Shown: one piece after another, positions 1 to 11,664 of the stretch
Layout: every line of letters starts with the position of its first letter
How positions within the stretch are numbered: position 1 is the first letter of the stretch
Assembly: GCA_963920765.1 (NCBI GenBank)
Contig: OY987248.1
Location: 13,116,539 to 13,180,538, forward strand
Direction: 5' to 3'
Length of the DNA: 64,000 nt
Origin: Ulota crispa
Taxonomy: Eukaryota > Streptophyta > Bryopsida > Orthotrichales > Orthotrichaceae
The notes under the pieces: generated by a model
The model's input: the letters and a program-made list of their open reading frames with translations, nothing else
The model's database searches: none
What the model was told of the DNA's origin: nothing
Made by a program: the position numbers and the translations under genes

Positions 1-2700
1 ATGCACTCCTGGTGATGAATGATACTCGACTTACTACTTCCCTCTCAAGCTAACTAATTAACCAATCAGGCCAGGGGTGTACAGTAATTGAAAATTAGTG
101 TGCCCACAAATCTTGCCCAGTACCACCTGAGTACTCTGTACTTACTAATATCCCATTCAAACCAGAAGGTGCATCCTGAGGGTACCGAGTGTGGAAAGTA
201 TTTAACTACTGGTACTGAGAGAAGTTGAAACACATGCCAATGGGATGCCAAACTTACTAATGTCCACAGCAAGAACACAGCAAGAACTGCAGGAGTCCGT
301 TGGACTGACCATGGATGTAACGCCGTTTATTTTAAACCAAGAGCATTTGTATTCATCCACTAGGCGGTAACGTTTTTTCAGCATGACGATCTCAAGAGTA
401 CGCCTGAGAAATTTAGCAAGTGCATTAATCATGAAGTGGAGGATCTCTTGCCAAGCTTTCTCTTTAATTATGATTCATTAAGGTAAGTTTGAAAAAACAC
501 CCCTATATTTTGCCGTATTTAAAAAAAACGCATGTTTAGAATTGCAAAAATAGCCTTGCAAGGATTCTATAAAGCACTTATCTTGGAATGACACATTGAG
601 TAGCACACATTCTGAAGACGAAGATTCCATATTCAATTCTGCAAACACTTTGTTCATTGAAAGCACTTTTTTCAATTGTAAAAATGAATTTGCAAATATG
701 CACGTAAATATGAGAACCAAAAAAACATGTAAATTTATAGTGGGAAAACAATTTAATAGTGAAATAAAAAAAGTAAATGGAGAGATAGTTTCAAGCATTA
801 GCAAAAATTTGAGCCCTCCAAGAGCCCCTACAAAGTCTCTAAAGGGGTCTTAAAACATGTACTTACTACAACAAACAAATCATTAATCCTCTATTTCCGC
901 TCACCCTTTGAATTCAATGCAATCATGAAAATTATATTATTATGTTATCCCTATTGGACAAAAACTATGGGTACAAATGCACAATAGGATCATGAATTCT
1001 ACTTTACTCTATTGGAATAAATGAGTGAAGTACTTGGATAGTGAGTAGTGAGTACATTTACACAATTATGAGTACAATGCTTTTTATTATTATTTTGGGT
1101 TGTGCATTTGGCTTAAATCCTTCATACAAGATAGTTATGGGTATGAGTGCCCTTTTCTTGTAGTCAAGTTAGCCAATTAATAGCTTGGATTTTTTAAACC
1201 GTAAGGGGCTCTTGAGGGGCTCAAACTTTTGCATGAATCATGTATGGGTGGTTGTAAGATGGTTGTGTACTTTTTACTAGGCTCAACATAATTGCCCCAT
1301 GGCATTGTGGAATCCCTACAAATTTTTTTTGCAATTTCAAAAATCTCTAAAGTGATAAGTGCCATTCATTTCAATTTTATTTACTTAATTATTTTTTAAA
1401 AATTTAATTAATTAATTAATTTACTAATTTTGAAAATTTGAAGGTTATCCTTTGATACACAAAGTTTTTGATTAGAATTGCTAGCACCTTTGCATTTAAA
1501 GGGTAACCCTTTTGTTGAATTGTAGCATACTAGTGGTCTTCATCTCAAAGTTTCGTAAGAGACAAAGAGTCAACAACTAGATTTTGACATAATTGAATGA
1601 TGTCTCTATTACACAATGAAAAGCATCTCCCAAGCTTTCAATGGTTTGATGGACTTCATTTCACAGCTCATATAGCATGCAAAATTGAGTAAGTAGAATA
1701 CTAAACAACAAAGGAAAATTTTCCACAGAGTCAAATTGTAGTTTTCTTTTTGTGAATCTTGCAAATGCATACATAAGTACATACACACTGTATCCAATTT
1801 ATGAACCAATGCAAATAATGAACACTTTACGGATGAGCAAAATCGTTTGGTTATGAAACAAACCTCATTGATAACACCACAGTAATATTAAACTCAGATA
1901 ATACTCACATTCTGGGACCACCAAAAATTAAATTCAAGTTGAAAGGAAATTGTCTTATAATTTCAAGGGATGATTGTGCATGGGGTTTCTACTTTCTAGT
2001 GAATTCATAAGCTAAATTCTCACTTCATAAAATCAAACAAGTACAAATAATGATGATAGTGAAACTCGACACCAAATGTTTCTATTCTATAAAGTTTTCT
2101 TAATTTATGTTAAATGTGAATAGTGATGATTCATGACTTAATGTCAATTTTGTTAAATTGGTGGTATTTTAAGTGCCAAAAATTGTGACATGTATCTTCT
2201 CAATGACCTAGTTTCACTAGCCACAAAACTAGGACTAGCATAATGGTTGCTACTTCAAGAAGGTTAAGAACAAAGAACAAGACACGTGGGCGAGTGGTTT
2301 AGATCAAGCCACGTGGCTGTCTCGTGGATGTCCATGCTGAAATGGATGTGCAGGCATTAGGGTGTGAATGCAAGGTTGCATTTGTCCATCAACTTTTGAA
2401 TTTTTTTTGCCTATGCCCACACTTTGATTGTATGCATTTGCGTTGGATGGGCAAGCGGTTCAGGCCTCAGGGTCATCGTGACAATCACGACTAACATAGA
2501 TTTTGGGTTTAGGACACGCGGCTAAGCCATTATATTGCCTATTTCATTGACGGTATTCGCTTTATTAGAGTCATACATGTGATATGTGCATTCAAATACC
2601 CAATGCACAAAAAAACTTGAAGTTCTAAGCAGGGCTACCCATACAGATTCAGTACTGGAAAATCCACCCTATGAAAAAGCACACTGCTGTAAGTACAGTA
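1..2700. other. AT-rich intergenic DNA, no gene seen
   Basis: No reading frame here has a recognisable domain, a plausible exon series or coding-like composition. It holds poly-A/T tracts, a short TTAA tandem run near 1400-1420 and the inverted-repeat element listed at 808-1231. Two G-box cores (CACGTG) occur near 2283 and 2310, more than 1.5 kb upstream of the SWEET start; I attach no function to them. Confidence 0.6.
808..1231. mobile_element. Possible small DNA transposon with GAGCCC terminal inverted repeats
   Basis: The left end reads TTTGAGCCCTCCAAGAGCC and the right end is its near-perfect inverse, about 420 bp apart. Similarity continues a few bases outward (GCAAAAATTTG against GCAAAAGTTTG inverted), so the true ends may lie slightly outside the interval. 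There is no coding capacity and no clear target-site duplication, so the superfamily is undetermined. Confidence 0.45.
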
Positions 2701-3040
2701 CAGTTACTAACTTGCTACATTAGTGAGTAGTGATTGTGACGACAACGAAGTCCAGGGCTCACTGGTGTCCATTGTCCAAATCCTCTTTCCAAAGCTCACC
2801 AGGAGCCAACTGGCAGTTTACTAGTAAGTTCCCATGTACCGCCATGGATATGCACCATGATCGCTTCGTGATGATGCAGCCGAAAAGCACTTTGACAAAC
2901 GAAACAAAACCGTTAAGCAAGCAAGCACAGGATCAGCAGTCTCGGGAGCAGTCTATGAACAAAAGTGGAAAATTGTATGAAGCAGCAAGCCAAGGGGCAA
3001 AGGTGGGCAAAGGGTGGCAAAACTCCTAAGCCAGAGGGTA

Positions 3041-3079
3041 CCAGGCAGGGCAGGGGCAGGGGCAGGGGCAGGGCAGGCG
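3041..3079. repeat. GGGGCA-type minisatellite upstream of the SWEET gene
   Basis: Imperfect tandem GGCAGG/GGGGCA units lie about 800 bp upstream of the SWEET start codon. They stand out as G-rich in an AT-rich setting and lie in the likely promoter. Confidence 0.7.
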
Positions 3080-3125
3080 GGGAGAATGCGGGAGCAGGCG
3101 TGAAGGAAATGTGGTTGAGCCCTGA

Positions 3126-3391
3126 ATGATGAGACTCATATATTTCCCACCCACGACATGTGGCACGCAGCTGCTTCAGCAGCAACATTCTTGCCCTTGC
3201 CCCGGCACTTCTACTACTTCTTCTACTACTACTACTCAGTACAACAACAACAACTAATCTATCTCCTCATTAACTACGTGCCCCTCCTCCCCCTCGCTTC
3301 TCCTTCTTCATTCTTCACCCGATCTCCATGCATCATCTGTGCTTCAATGCAACGTTCGCACTTCCTCTTCCAAGCCGAGCTGTCGTCGTAG
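3126..3391 (+). promoter_or_regulatory. Candidate core promoter and upstream ORF of the SWEET gene
   Basis: A TATA-like CATATATTT lies at about 3137. Downstream, a CT-rich, transcribed-looking leader runs to the SWEET ATG at 3853. If transcription starts near 3165 the leader is close to 700 nt. An ATG at 3158 opens a 77-codon frame ending at 3391 that would act as an upstream ORF only if it lies inside the transcript. The transcription start is inferred. Confidence 0.3.
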
Positions 3392-3408
3392 CTGCTGCTG
3401 CTGGGGCA

Positions 3409-3426
3409 TGAGAGAGAGAGAGAGAG
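3409..3426. repeat. (GA)n microsatellite in the SWEET leader
   Basis: A run of GA dinucleotides, (CT)n on the other strand, lies within the probable 5' leader of the SWEET gene. GA/CT tracts are common in plant core promoters and leaders. A short GGT run follows near 3769-3783. Confidence 0.8.
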
Positions 3427-3852
3427 TGGTGGGGCTGCTGTGGATGCGAGAGCATATGTGAAGTACTGTTACTACAACGACGGTGATGGGGATCTTGACG
3501 GCTGTGACATGTGGAGCTCATCCACTTTGGCTTGCAGCTTACTAACTAGTGACAATCCTGCTTGTGACTCTTCACTTTCTAGCTTAGTTACTGCTGTGCC
3601 ATCTATAAGGTAGACCGCCGCGCTGCATGCTCCACGCTGGCACTGACGAGAAGAGAAGAGAAGAGGCCCCTGCTTTGAGACTCTGTTCCATTTCCCTTTG
3701 AGATCGATCTTCGAGGACCTGCTCCGAATTCCATGTTCATTGGACTTGAGTTGTGGAAGAAAGCTTTGTGGTGGTGGTGGTGGTGTTGGTGCTGATCAGC
3801 TGTAGTAGTTTGATCTTGCAAGGCGGCGACAGAGTCGATCGATCGGTTGATC

Positions 3853-6130
3853 ATGGGTCACGTGGATTTCAAAGTCATTCTTGGGGTCTTGGGTAATGCT
3901 CACTGGCTCCGGCCTCTTTCTTCTTGGTCTTGGTCACTCCGCTTTTTTGTACAATTCCGTAGTGTTTCTCTTTTGTTGCAATCAACACCATGAAAAATCC
4001 AAATCTCGGTACTTTTAGTATGTTTTATTATTATGGTCACATGAAAAAAGATGAAATATTACGCCGTAGATTAACTATGCTCATTGATCACCTCATCCAT
4101 TGATTCGACGTACTCCTCTTTGCTTCTTTCGTGCAAAAAACTTTCCCAACGTGGATGCAGTCGGATTTTCAAAATTACGATTGAGAAACTTTCAGATGTA
4201 TCTTTGAAGCTTGGCCCAGTTTATGGTGTTCTGTCAATTTGGAAAGAATCCCAGAATTTTGGTCTTTCTTTCAAAAGTCAAGAAGTCTATGGCATGTTAT
4301 TCTTACACTAGTTTTCTCCGATTAGTGCTTTTTCAGAACCACAAACTATCCCAGAGTCCCAGAAATTAGATCCAAGTTTCTTTGAAGAAGCTATGTCGTG
4401 TGTGTGTTTTTTGAGATGGGACTCTAATCGTCAGGTGCTGTGGGGTAAATGATTGTCCAGGAAACATTACGGCGATATGTCTGTTTACATCGCCCATGTA
4501 AGTGTATCTATCTTCAGGCCGCAGTTTATCAATCAAGTTTTGCAAATCTTTAGATACAAAACTGTTCTGAATTTTGCATGGAACGTTTGGTGGGCAGTAC
4601 ATATGATGATAACACTAACGGAAAGTGCGTTACAACGATGACAGAACCTAGAGTTTCTTGTGGCAAAAGTACTACATATCTTTGTGCTATTTAGAGACAT
4701 GTGAATCGAGTGCCTCTTTGGAAAACTTGAAAGAAAAAAACATGTAGTTTAATAATAAAGTCTTTGAGTTGGCATGTAAACGTGCAGTCCCACCTTTATA
4801 AACATCGTGAAGAAGAGGTCTGTGGGAGACTACTCCGGCATCCCTTACGTGTGCACTCTGCTCAATTGCCTACTTTGGGTTGTGTATGGGCTTCCGGTGG
4901 TGGAGTTCCAGGTGTTGGTGGTTTCCATCAATGCCGCTGGCATTGTTATTGAGGTTACATATATTGTGTTGTACTTGATGAACGCCCAAAAGAAAATCAA
5001 GGTACAGACAGTTTCACAAGAACAAACAACATTCAATCATACCCCCAATCTGTTCTCTCATAAGGTCATGGTTGTATCTTGTTTTTTGACATTTTATTTG
5101 AAGACCCAGGTGGACTAAGTATGAGTTAAGCATGAAGGTTAATTATTATGTCTGACTTCGGCTACAGATGAAGGTGTTGAAGATACTGGTGCCAGTGGTG
5201 ATCTCGTTTATTGCGGTAACGGTGCTCGTGCTGGAACTCGTCCACGACCACAAGAAGCGCAAGCTTATTATTGGAACTCTCTGTGCTGTTTTCGCAGTGG
5301 GGATGTACATATCTCCTCTTACTGTCATGGTAAATCAACACTCTCCATGTATTTGCAGTTTCTTTAACAGTAATCTCTTCCCAAAGCTACCATTTATTTA
5401 TAGCATAGCTTGAGTAGCTAACTTACAAGAACATTTCTTAACTTCTAAAACTACAAAAGACAGAGCATCTTGTACCGTAACTGCTATCTTACATGACCAA
5501 CGTTGCTGTTGTTGTTGTTGCTGCTTTTCTAGAAAATGGTCGTCCAGACAAGGAGCGTGGAGTACATGCCTTTCTTGCTGTCTCTCTTCAACTTCATCAA
5601 TGGCCTCGTGTGGACTGGTTACGCTTTCATTGGTGGCATCGACATCTTCATTGCAGTAAGACTTTCAAGTCCCTCGACACACTACCCTCTTTTCTGCATC
5701 TATTATAACAAGCCTCTTTGCTTCAGTTACAGCCTCTACATCTTGGACATGTGGATGTAGATAGCATGATTATATCTCATAATCTTGTCCTCATTTAGCG
5801 TTATGATGTCATTTCATAGACCTTGTGATTGAACATGAGAGTGAAGGAATGTAAGAAAGGAGAGCCTTGGTATGGAAGTAACTTGCAATGGCAGCGGCTT
5901 GCATTTTAATTGACTGGACTGAGAAAATTGTCCTGCAGATTCCCAATGGACTTGGTGCTCTATCTGGCGTGGTTCAACTGGCACTCTATGCCTTCTACAG
6001 AAACGCCACACCCAGACCGGTGAAGGACACGGATGAAAAAGGCAACCCTGTGAAATCCACGAACTCTGTCTTCATCGAAATGGAGAAGCAGAGCGCTCAT
6101 CCCAAACACGACGCTAATGGAGCGCCCTGA
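3853..6130 (+). CDS. SWEET bidirectional sugar transporter (MtN3/saliva family)
   Basis: Six exons: 3853-3892, 4461-4497, 4788-5001, 5168-5329, 5533-5655 and 5939-6130, all with GT-AG borders, giving 255 residues, a normal SWEET length. The 37-bp second exon, preceded by an exon ending one base after the GVLG codons, matches the usual plant SWEET architecture. The family forms a seven-helix uniporter (two MtN3 triple-helix bundles joined by a linker helix) in the plasma membrane or tonoplast and moves hexoses or sucrose down their gradient. The four conserved gate prolines are visible (P25 in SPIPTF, P45 in SGIPY, P147 in ISPLT, P164 in EYMPF), as are substrate-pocket residues N74, W178 and N195. 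The position equal to S54 of AtSWEET1 is W56 here. The C-terminal tail after residue 215 is short and charged. Subclade, and hence sucrose or hexose preference, cannot be fixed by eye. The start is chosen because the ATG opens [15 protein letters not shown], the standard N-terminus. Confidence 0.97.
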
Positions 6131-7393
6131 GTAAACCAGCCAGCCAGTGAGGATTGGGGTTATCCCGGCTATGGCCTCATCCATGGCCGAAAAGAAGAAA
6201 AGAAAATGAGAGTCACCGGTTTGCTTAATAGTCTCATCTTTTTAACATAAAATGTTTACTAGCGCCTGCTTTTTAAATTTTTGCACCATAGTAGACGTTT
6301 GAAAGTGAGCCCAGGGTACTGATTTGCAGCTCCCTATAGTAAGTAGGAAAAGGTTTGGGGCTTAGGTTTGCCAACCCTGCCTGACCGCTTTGATGGCCTA
6401 ATAACATGGTCGGGTTTTGAGATCCTATGATGTGACAACAACAATTGGATCATGTTTTGTGAAAGTCTCCCCCTTTTTCTTCTTATGTTGAAGCCTTGAA
6501 AAGCAAACTCATAGTGCTTGAGATCTTTTCATTCAACTAGAAGCTGACGTCGTAAGTTTGTGGATTGTTCCAAATTCACTAATTTTTCTTCTTGCTCTTT
6601 TTTTCCCGAATGCTTAGTGCTCAACTTCGTTTGTACAAGTACTTCAGGTCCAGCAGGATTGTTTTGAATCTATTACAGGAGTAAACGAAAAGCAAGCTGA
6701 GCCTGGTAATGAGAATTGACATGCGGAGGGTCACAGTCACGGATGTGATTTTCATAAACTCAATTTCATATCAGTTGACTTTACTTTCACGTTATTGAAC
6801 ATTACAGCTAATGCTGAATCTTCTTTAGTCATCCTCAATCTAAGGTTGTTATGAAGACCACCATAAAGCTAGAGTGTGAAGGTAAATTATGGGACAAACC
6901 CATCCCATGGGTGATCACACTTTGTAAAAGAGAGCAGCACACCTCCGTCATCGAAAATCTATTGAACTTGTATATTGAAAATAACATGTCATAGCATTAT
7001 TTGGGTATCGTTGGGATTGGGATTCACTTAGAATAGGATGCATGCAAAAAATAGTATTTTATGCATTGACATGAAAATTCTTGAAAAAACTATTTTGCAC
7101 TTGCTACACTTCCTCACTTCCTGAACTTCATGGTGCTAATATACCCTTGTCAAATTCTCAACCTTCAACAGTTTTGTTGTATTTTAATTCAGGGATCGGA
7201 TTCTACTTTGAATATTGTTATCTCTTTCAGTTACTTGCATTCATAGATGCATTGATTCATTTATGGAGAGTATTGTGAGTAAGCAACCATTCTTAGGTGT
7301 TGGCTTCCTCAATAGCCATGATTACTGTAGTTGCAACTGTTACTGGATTTCTGAAACAAATCCTAACAAGCTTGTATGACACTACTAGGGATT
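6131..7393. other. 3' flank of the SWEET gene, no further gene
   Basis: AT-rich sequence that probably includes the SWEET 3' UTR. I find no canonical AATAAA close to the stop. A weak open frame near 7081-7278 has no domain and non-coding composition. Confidence 0.5.
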
Positions 7394-7704
7394 TGAACCC
7401 TTAAAAGACGATAAGACATAGTATATATGTTGTTGTATAATTGGTATTTGCTACCAATAAGAAGTTTTAATTTGGGTCCTTTAAAAGACAATAAGACATA
7501 GTATATATGCTGTCGTATAATTGGTATTTGCTACCACTAAGAAGTTTTAATTTGGGATCTTAAGTAGCTCACTAGAACTTTGATCTAATCTCCAACTTTG
7601 TCATTGATCTCACATGCAATAAAGGTGTGAATCTATTCCAAATACAAGAAAAACACCTTGTATTCTATTGGTTGCAGCGGCACGCTCCGTCCTTTAGGGG
7701 TTAA
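7394..7704. mobile_element. TTAA-type MITE, group E (about 0.23-0.31 kb)
   Basis: The left end is TGAA followed by CCCTTAAAAGACG; the right end is CGTCCTTTAGGGG followed by TTAA, forming inverted repeats. It is related to the copies at 23139 and 27369: they share a GGTATTTGCTACCA-like core and an AATAAAGGT motif. This copy is longer because its first 80 bp are tandemly duplicated (7398-7557, period 80). It has no coding capacity. The TTAA border and CCC-initial repeat suggest piggyBac-type movement. Confidence 0.7.
7398..7557. repeat. 80-bp tandem duplication inside a MITE
   Basis: Two adjacent 80-bp units, nearly identical (for example TTAAAAGAC at 7401 and again at 7481), include the terminal repeat of the group E MITE. 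The second unit therefore creates an internal false terminus. Confidence 0.85.
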
Positions 7705-8417
7705 ATTCAGTTATTCAAGCTACCGTAAACTGTATCCTTCAATGGATTGATGAAGCTAGTTGCATGCAGGTTATGAACAGAGTAGTATTGGTTACTTTAA
7801 AAATGTGCATGAATTTGTGCACAATCATCCAAACTATGGCATTATCGTTTGGCTTTGATATGTTTTTGAGGGGTCATTTTCGGCAATTTATAACAAAAGA
7901 AAGGGGATATTTTTTTGGCTTCAAGAATAATGCTGAATCTGAATCCTCAATTTCATTTAGCGAACCTCTCACTTGCTACATCTTACGATGGTAAAGTCTT
8001 TTGGGTTTATTTTTGCCTAAAATAGGGTGTACACTAAAGATGCCCCAACTCTTTGTAAACAAGAGGTACATTTTGAGTTTTTCAATGTAATGGTACTGAA
8101 TTTTTTGGGTACCACAAAGGGGTAAGTTTTGAAATTGTCAATGTAATAATTTTGACTTTATTTTTTTGGGGTGGGGACACACCTCCATTTTGATTTTGAA
8201 TATACATACTTAGTCAAGTCAAAAAATGTGCATTAAAGTGAATTAGTCGACACTTCTACCTGTGTTTCAAATATTTTTTTTGAAAGAATCTTGTGCAATT
8301 GAGTTTCATTCTTTGGCACTCTAAATAATCTGTATATTTGGTATAGTAATATCAACATTAGTGTGCCCCAAATCGCCATTAAGGAAGGTAATCACCTCTA
8401 TTCTTGCACTATGATGC
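7705..8417. other. Spacer between two MITEs, nothing seen
   Basis: AT-rich sequence with T-runs and no coding or structural signal. Confidence 0.5.
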
Positions 8418-9332
8418 TTAACCCTTTAACGACCACACCCATTTTCACAGAATCCACTGAAAACAGGGGTTGTAAACTTAGATTTGGAATTGACTCAAAT
8501 ATGGACCCATTTTCAGTAATCCAACCGTACAAATGGGAAGTACACCTTATTTACGGTAAAGCACCAAAATTTCAGCTAGATCTACCATTGGAGGTGAAAT
8601 ATTATAATGATTGAGTGAGCCATATGCGGAAAATCTCTTGTGTTTCATTCTTGTTTAGTTTTGAATGTTAACCTTTCATGCAAGCTTTGATTGAGAAAAG
8701 CCTTACATTTCTAAAAAGCAGGGTTTCCCACCTTTTCAACAAGACTAGTTTCACACAAAATAGACAAGAATAGCAATCACAAGGTGTAGCTAAGTGGACA
8801 AAAAGGGTCAAAAAATCCACTTTCTTTGCTACCCTAAAACAGTTCTACAAGAAATTTGATAATTATTCTGGAAAATCGAATAGCTGAAAACAATCAAGAA
8901 TTGGCTTTAGATGAAAAATGACAAATTTTAAAGCCAAAATGTCAACAAAATTTCAGTAGATTTTCAAATACTACAATTATACTACTACTATATATGAAAA
9001 CAATACAAGTGTATTTCTTAAGCAATTTGAATTTTTTTAGAATTGTGCAATTGAAATTTGACATTCTTCTTGCATACTTGATGTATTGTGTTGTTGCTTT
9101 GATCCATCTTTGACAAAAATTGGATACGTATTTTGAAGCCATGCCGTATAAACACCATTATTTATCAACTCACATACCCAATTGCATTGTTATTTTTTTA
9201 GATGGATGCAAAATTCTTGTGATCACATGCGTACTTCAAGATCAAATTCCAAATTACTGAGCAATTTCAACCTACATGCCAAAAACCACTCCGAGCAACC
9301 AAAATATGGTCGCATGGTCCTTAAAGGATTAA
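8418..9332. mobile_element. TTAA-type MITE, group A (0.9 kb)
   Basis: Bordered by TTAA on both sides. The left end reads CCCTTTAACGACCACACC and the right end is ATGGTCCTTAAAGGA before TTAA. The copy at 52117-53017 is alignable along its whole length in the same orientation, with shared internal blocks such as CAATCACAAGG and AGTTCTACAAGAAATT. That full-length match with ends at TTAA defines the element boundaries. It has no transposase and would need one supplied in trans. Confidence 0.85.
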
Positions 9333-11664
9333 AGCTATTCTTGTGTATTCAACTTTTTAACACTTGCTGAAATCTCGTTTCAGCATAATATCGAATAAGC
9401 TTAAAATAAGATTCACTGCTTTGTAAACGGATGAGACTTGTTAGGTGTCCTAGTGCAAATGGTAGCTTTTGCAATTGATGAATGCCTTACCATATGGTAA
9501 ATGAAGCCCTTACAGACCAAGGCACAGAGTCCAAACTTTGAAAAATAATCAAATGCATCACTATGTTCCGATTGTAGACCAATAAATTAGGACTGGCTTT
9601 CAAACAAAAAAAATGTAAATAATCATTCGTAGATCATAACCTATCATTGTACTCATCTAAGATATAAGGAGTTAATGCCATATTTGTTAACTTGGGAAGA
9701 AACCCTGATATTGGGAGTAGGTGACCACCTTAGACCAAGCTCTAGGTGCAAGCTCTAGGTGTAAGGTAAGTACAACTTGAGAATCTAGTTTTCCCAATTT
9801 AATGAATATGGCGTTAGTTGCAAATTTTTGCAATTTAGTAACCAATTGGAGATTACCCCTCAGACTTTATGGAAGACTAATATATTTGTAACTTCATCAG
9901 TTTGCTATAAAGATATATAAGCAAAAACGCAATTAATAACTAAAGTTTGTGAAGAACACAAAAAAATATGTATGTGTGCATATGTGCGCATATGCACATA
10001 TACATATATAGATTTCCAAGTATTTCAATTGGAACAAGGATGCATGCAAATCAACAAGGTTGAAAGAGTTAATACACAATTTGGTATTTGATGGCAAAGA
10101 ACCACCCAAGTCAGTCAGTCACAATTAGATGATCTTATTGCACACCATAATTTCATTGGCTTAATCAAAGTTAATTGTCAGCTCCAAGAAATCTCCTTCA
10201 AGGAAGGATAACCTTCTATTGCCCTTCTATTAGTCTTTCAAATGGAAGAAATTGCAAATCTTCGCATTTTCAGGGCATTTTCTTCATGTCTGAATGCATT
10301 TGAGTTCAAAATAACTTGAATTTGATGCCATTACAAAAAAGATGACTTTCTGAACTGCAGTTGAAAATCAGCTTCAACCCCTCCTTGGCCGATCTAGTTA
10401 AGCCAAAAACTTTCTTGCCCAGCTATTACTACTCCCAAGAAAAGACCAAAGCCCTCACCCCTGGATACTACAAGGCAAGCGGATCCAATCCTAAAGAGCA
10501 AAGTTAACAAAACCTCAATCACTAAAACCAACAAAGTATCCAATTCTTTAACAAAAGAACCCTCACAAAAACTCACTCCATTGCAAAAAGAAGAGCACAC
10601 TGATCGGGACAATGATCCAATTGCTAAGGTACGACTCACAAAATGTCCACATGAAACCTGCAGCCGACGAAACAAGCTTGGCTGAGCGGGACCAACCACA
10701 GCACCTGAAAAACACTAAGCTCACAAAATAAACCTATCAAGTGTTCGCAATCTCTACAGAGAACATGTATACTGAACTTGAAAAGGAATGAAGAGTTCAA
10801 TAGTGCCTCGCTAATGGCTACTATGGTAGCTAAGTTAACTGTAGTCGTAATAGTAACTGCCTCTTCGACCATGGCACTAGAATCCCACCAATTGCAGTGG
10901 TACTCTAAACTTCAAGATCGACTACCTACAGACAAATTTGAAACTTCCTAGTGACCTTGCATGAGAAGACTAATACACACCTTCCCTGAAGATAACTTTA
11001 GAGAACACAGTTTCCTACTTTCACAGCTTTCGGTCAAGCCGTACCGGAGTCTTCTGTAAATACGCCCCATATGACGAGGCCTAGGATAATACCATGAGTC
11101 GTTATTCTGAGGCTCCTTGAGAATTGGAAGCCGTCATTGATTAACCTCTGGACCTATACCTTCAAACAGAAAATAAAAGAAAAAAAACCCTTGTTGACAT
11201 ACCCTACAAGACTCCTGCATCATATCACTCTATAAAAAGAGCATCCCAGTATGGCTAAAGATTATATGAGTGTAAGCACATGGACAAAGAGTAGTATGAG
11301 TTCAACGAACGTACTTGAATTTTCTGAGAAAGGCTGAGCAAGATTCTCAGTCACACGTACAATAACGGGACTAGAGAACAAGGGAAATACAGAGAAAATC
11401 ACAGCTACTGCAACTCACGACAAAAGACCTGCTCTACAAACCAACATTTTCGTTTCTCGGTGCGTAAGATCCAAATATCAGCAATAAAGCAACGACATCG
11501 CCAGGATGCGAGCTATCCATGTACTGGAAGTTGATTATAGAAAAGACTCTTATACAATCGCTATACATATCCCATTTAGATTCAAAACAAGCTCAAGATA
11601 GAATGAACCTTTTAGTAATTCAACAACGTCAAAGCAGCAGCAGCAGCTACATATACAGGTGCAA
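9333..11664. other. Intergenic DNA, no gene recognised
   Basis: The part up to about 10.3 kb is AT-rich. From about 10.35 to 11.5 kb composition is more balanced and C-rich on the plus strand. This may hold the 3' UTR of the minus-strand gene ending at 11665 or decayed coding sequence, but no frame longer than about 100 codons carries a recognisable motif. Confidence 0.4.

Noticed and set aside
10394-10872. Minus-strand frames of 78-101 codons as a membrane protein gene
   Set aside because: The hydrophobicity comes from a C/A-rich plus strand. No start context, splice sites or recognisable motifs support a gene.
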